A stretch of DNA of 6,632 nucleotides, from positions 1-6,632 of the forward strand of contig JAEZGH010000016.1 in NCBI GenBank assembly GCA_023417065.1. Reading direction: 5' to 3'. Each line of letters opens with the position of its first letter. Positions within the stretch are counted from its first letter, which is position 1. This document shows, piece by piece, positions 6,154 through 6,632 of this stretch. Below the pieces are notes generated by a model. That model did no database searches, was not told the DNA's origin, and was given only the letters and a program-made list of their open reading frames with translations. The translations under genes were made by a program, and so were the position numbers. Source of the DNA: Bacteroidota bacterium. GTDB taxonomy: Bacteria; Bacteroidota; Bacteroidia; Cytophagales; Cyclobacteriaceae.

Positions 6154-6594
6154 TTAATCGATTCTGATGGAAGTCTTCACCGCTTTCTTTTCATTTTTCG
6201 GAACAGAGACTTCCAGGATTCCGTTCACGTATGTCGCGCTAATTTGGTCCAAATCGGTATTCTCAGGGAGTGAGAACGAGCGACGGAACGTACCATACTG
6301 ACTTTCGATCGACAGGTAATGGTTCTCCTTCTTCTCGCCGACGAATTTACGTTCGCCGCTTACTGTGAGAACATTCTCGTTTAAGTCAATCTTAAAATCC
6401 TCCTTCTTCATTCCGGGAACTACGAACTGAATTTCAAAAGACTTGTCGCGTTCAATGATGTCGACTTTCGGCACAAATGAATACTGCGAGCCACCCCCAC
6501 GGGTAAGCGATTCATTGAAGAACCGGTCAATCAAAGTGCTGAATGCAGTTGGCGCGAAGTGGTTCACGCCTGTGTTATAACGGATGATGCTCAT
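6154..6594 (-). CDS. hsp20: Small heat shock protein, Hsp20/alpha-crystallin family
   Basis: ATP-independent cytoplasmic holdase that binds unfolding proteins under heat or other stress and passes them to Hsp70/ClpB. It is complete at 146 residues, typical for a bacterial class A-like Hsp20. Residues 1-37 form the variable N-terminal arm (aromatic-rich, FSTLIDRFFNESL) with a GGG break. The alpha-crystallin domain spans about 38-133, with VDIIERDKSFEI, FVVPGMKKEDFKIDL, LTVSGER, GTFRRSFSLPENTD and the conserved A/G-x-L-type motif NGILEVSVPK (124-133). The C-terminus has the I-x-I oligomerisation motif as Ile143-Arg-Ile145. The start is ATG at 6592-6594. An AGGAA (6610-6614) is 15 bases upstream, too far to be a standard Shine-Dalgarno. 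The promoter is probably outside the window; no CIRCE-type inverted repeat is seen in the 38 upstream bases. The stop TAA is followed by an own terminator. Confidence 0.96.
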   Translation of the reverse strand: MSIIRYNTGVNHFAPTAFSTLIDRFFNESLTRGGGSQYSFVPKVDIIERDKSFEIQFVVPGMKKEDFKIDLNENVLTVSGERKFVGEKKENHYLSIESQYGTFRRSFSLPENTDLDQISATYVNGILEVSVPKNEKKAVKTSIRID

Positions 6595-6632
6595 AATCGT
6601 GTATTTATGTTCCTGTTTATTTTTTTCGTTTT

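Overview
The window looks like an ordinary chromosomal segment from a member of the Bacteroidota, probably a Cytophagia- or Chitinophagia-type lineage. This is inferred from three things. Two strong promoter-like sites have the Bacteroidota form (TTTG, a spacer of 18-19 bases, then TAnnTTT), and most starts lack a Shine-Dalgarno sequence. A Sec signal peptide ends in the 'SAQ' typical of the phylum. The protein families also fit: a stand-alone CheY-like receiver, an ALDH7-type dehydrogenase, a membrane-anchored HtrA and a one-domain Hsp20. Base composition is moderate and I see no sign of phage, transposons, integrons, CRISPR, tRNA or rRNA.

Layout from left to right. Positions 1-734 (minus) hold the N-terminal 244 residues of an exported repeat protein that runs off the left edge; it starts at a TTG and contains helical repeats with an exact 37-residue spacing. 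Divergently, 863-2308 (plus) encodes a 481-residue, almost entirely helical protein of unknown function, with a possible N-terminal helix-turn-helix and TPR-like helices behind it. It ends at a strong hairpin terminator (2327-2362). Converging on it, three minus-strand genes follow one another: an HtrA/Do-family protease (4503-5939), an ALDH7-family L-aminoadipate-semialdehyde (piperideine-6-carboxylate) dehydrogenase (2860-4404), and a single-domain response regulator (2390-2797). The last two each have their own Bacteroidota-type promoter. Furthest right, 6154-6594 (minus) is a complete small heat shock protein with its own intrinsic terminator (6085-6118).

How the genes relate: Hsp20 (cytoplasmic holdase) and HtrA (cell-envelope protease/chaperone) are both protein quality-control factors and sit next to each other, but a terminator lies between them. 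The dehydrogenase belongs to lysine degradation and has no pathway partner in the window. The response regulator is an orphan here, with no histidine kinase nearby. I found no convincing new biological system. The least explained objects are the 481-residue helical protein, the exported 37-residue-repeat protein, and an inverted repeat overlapping the ribosome-binding region of the protease gene.
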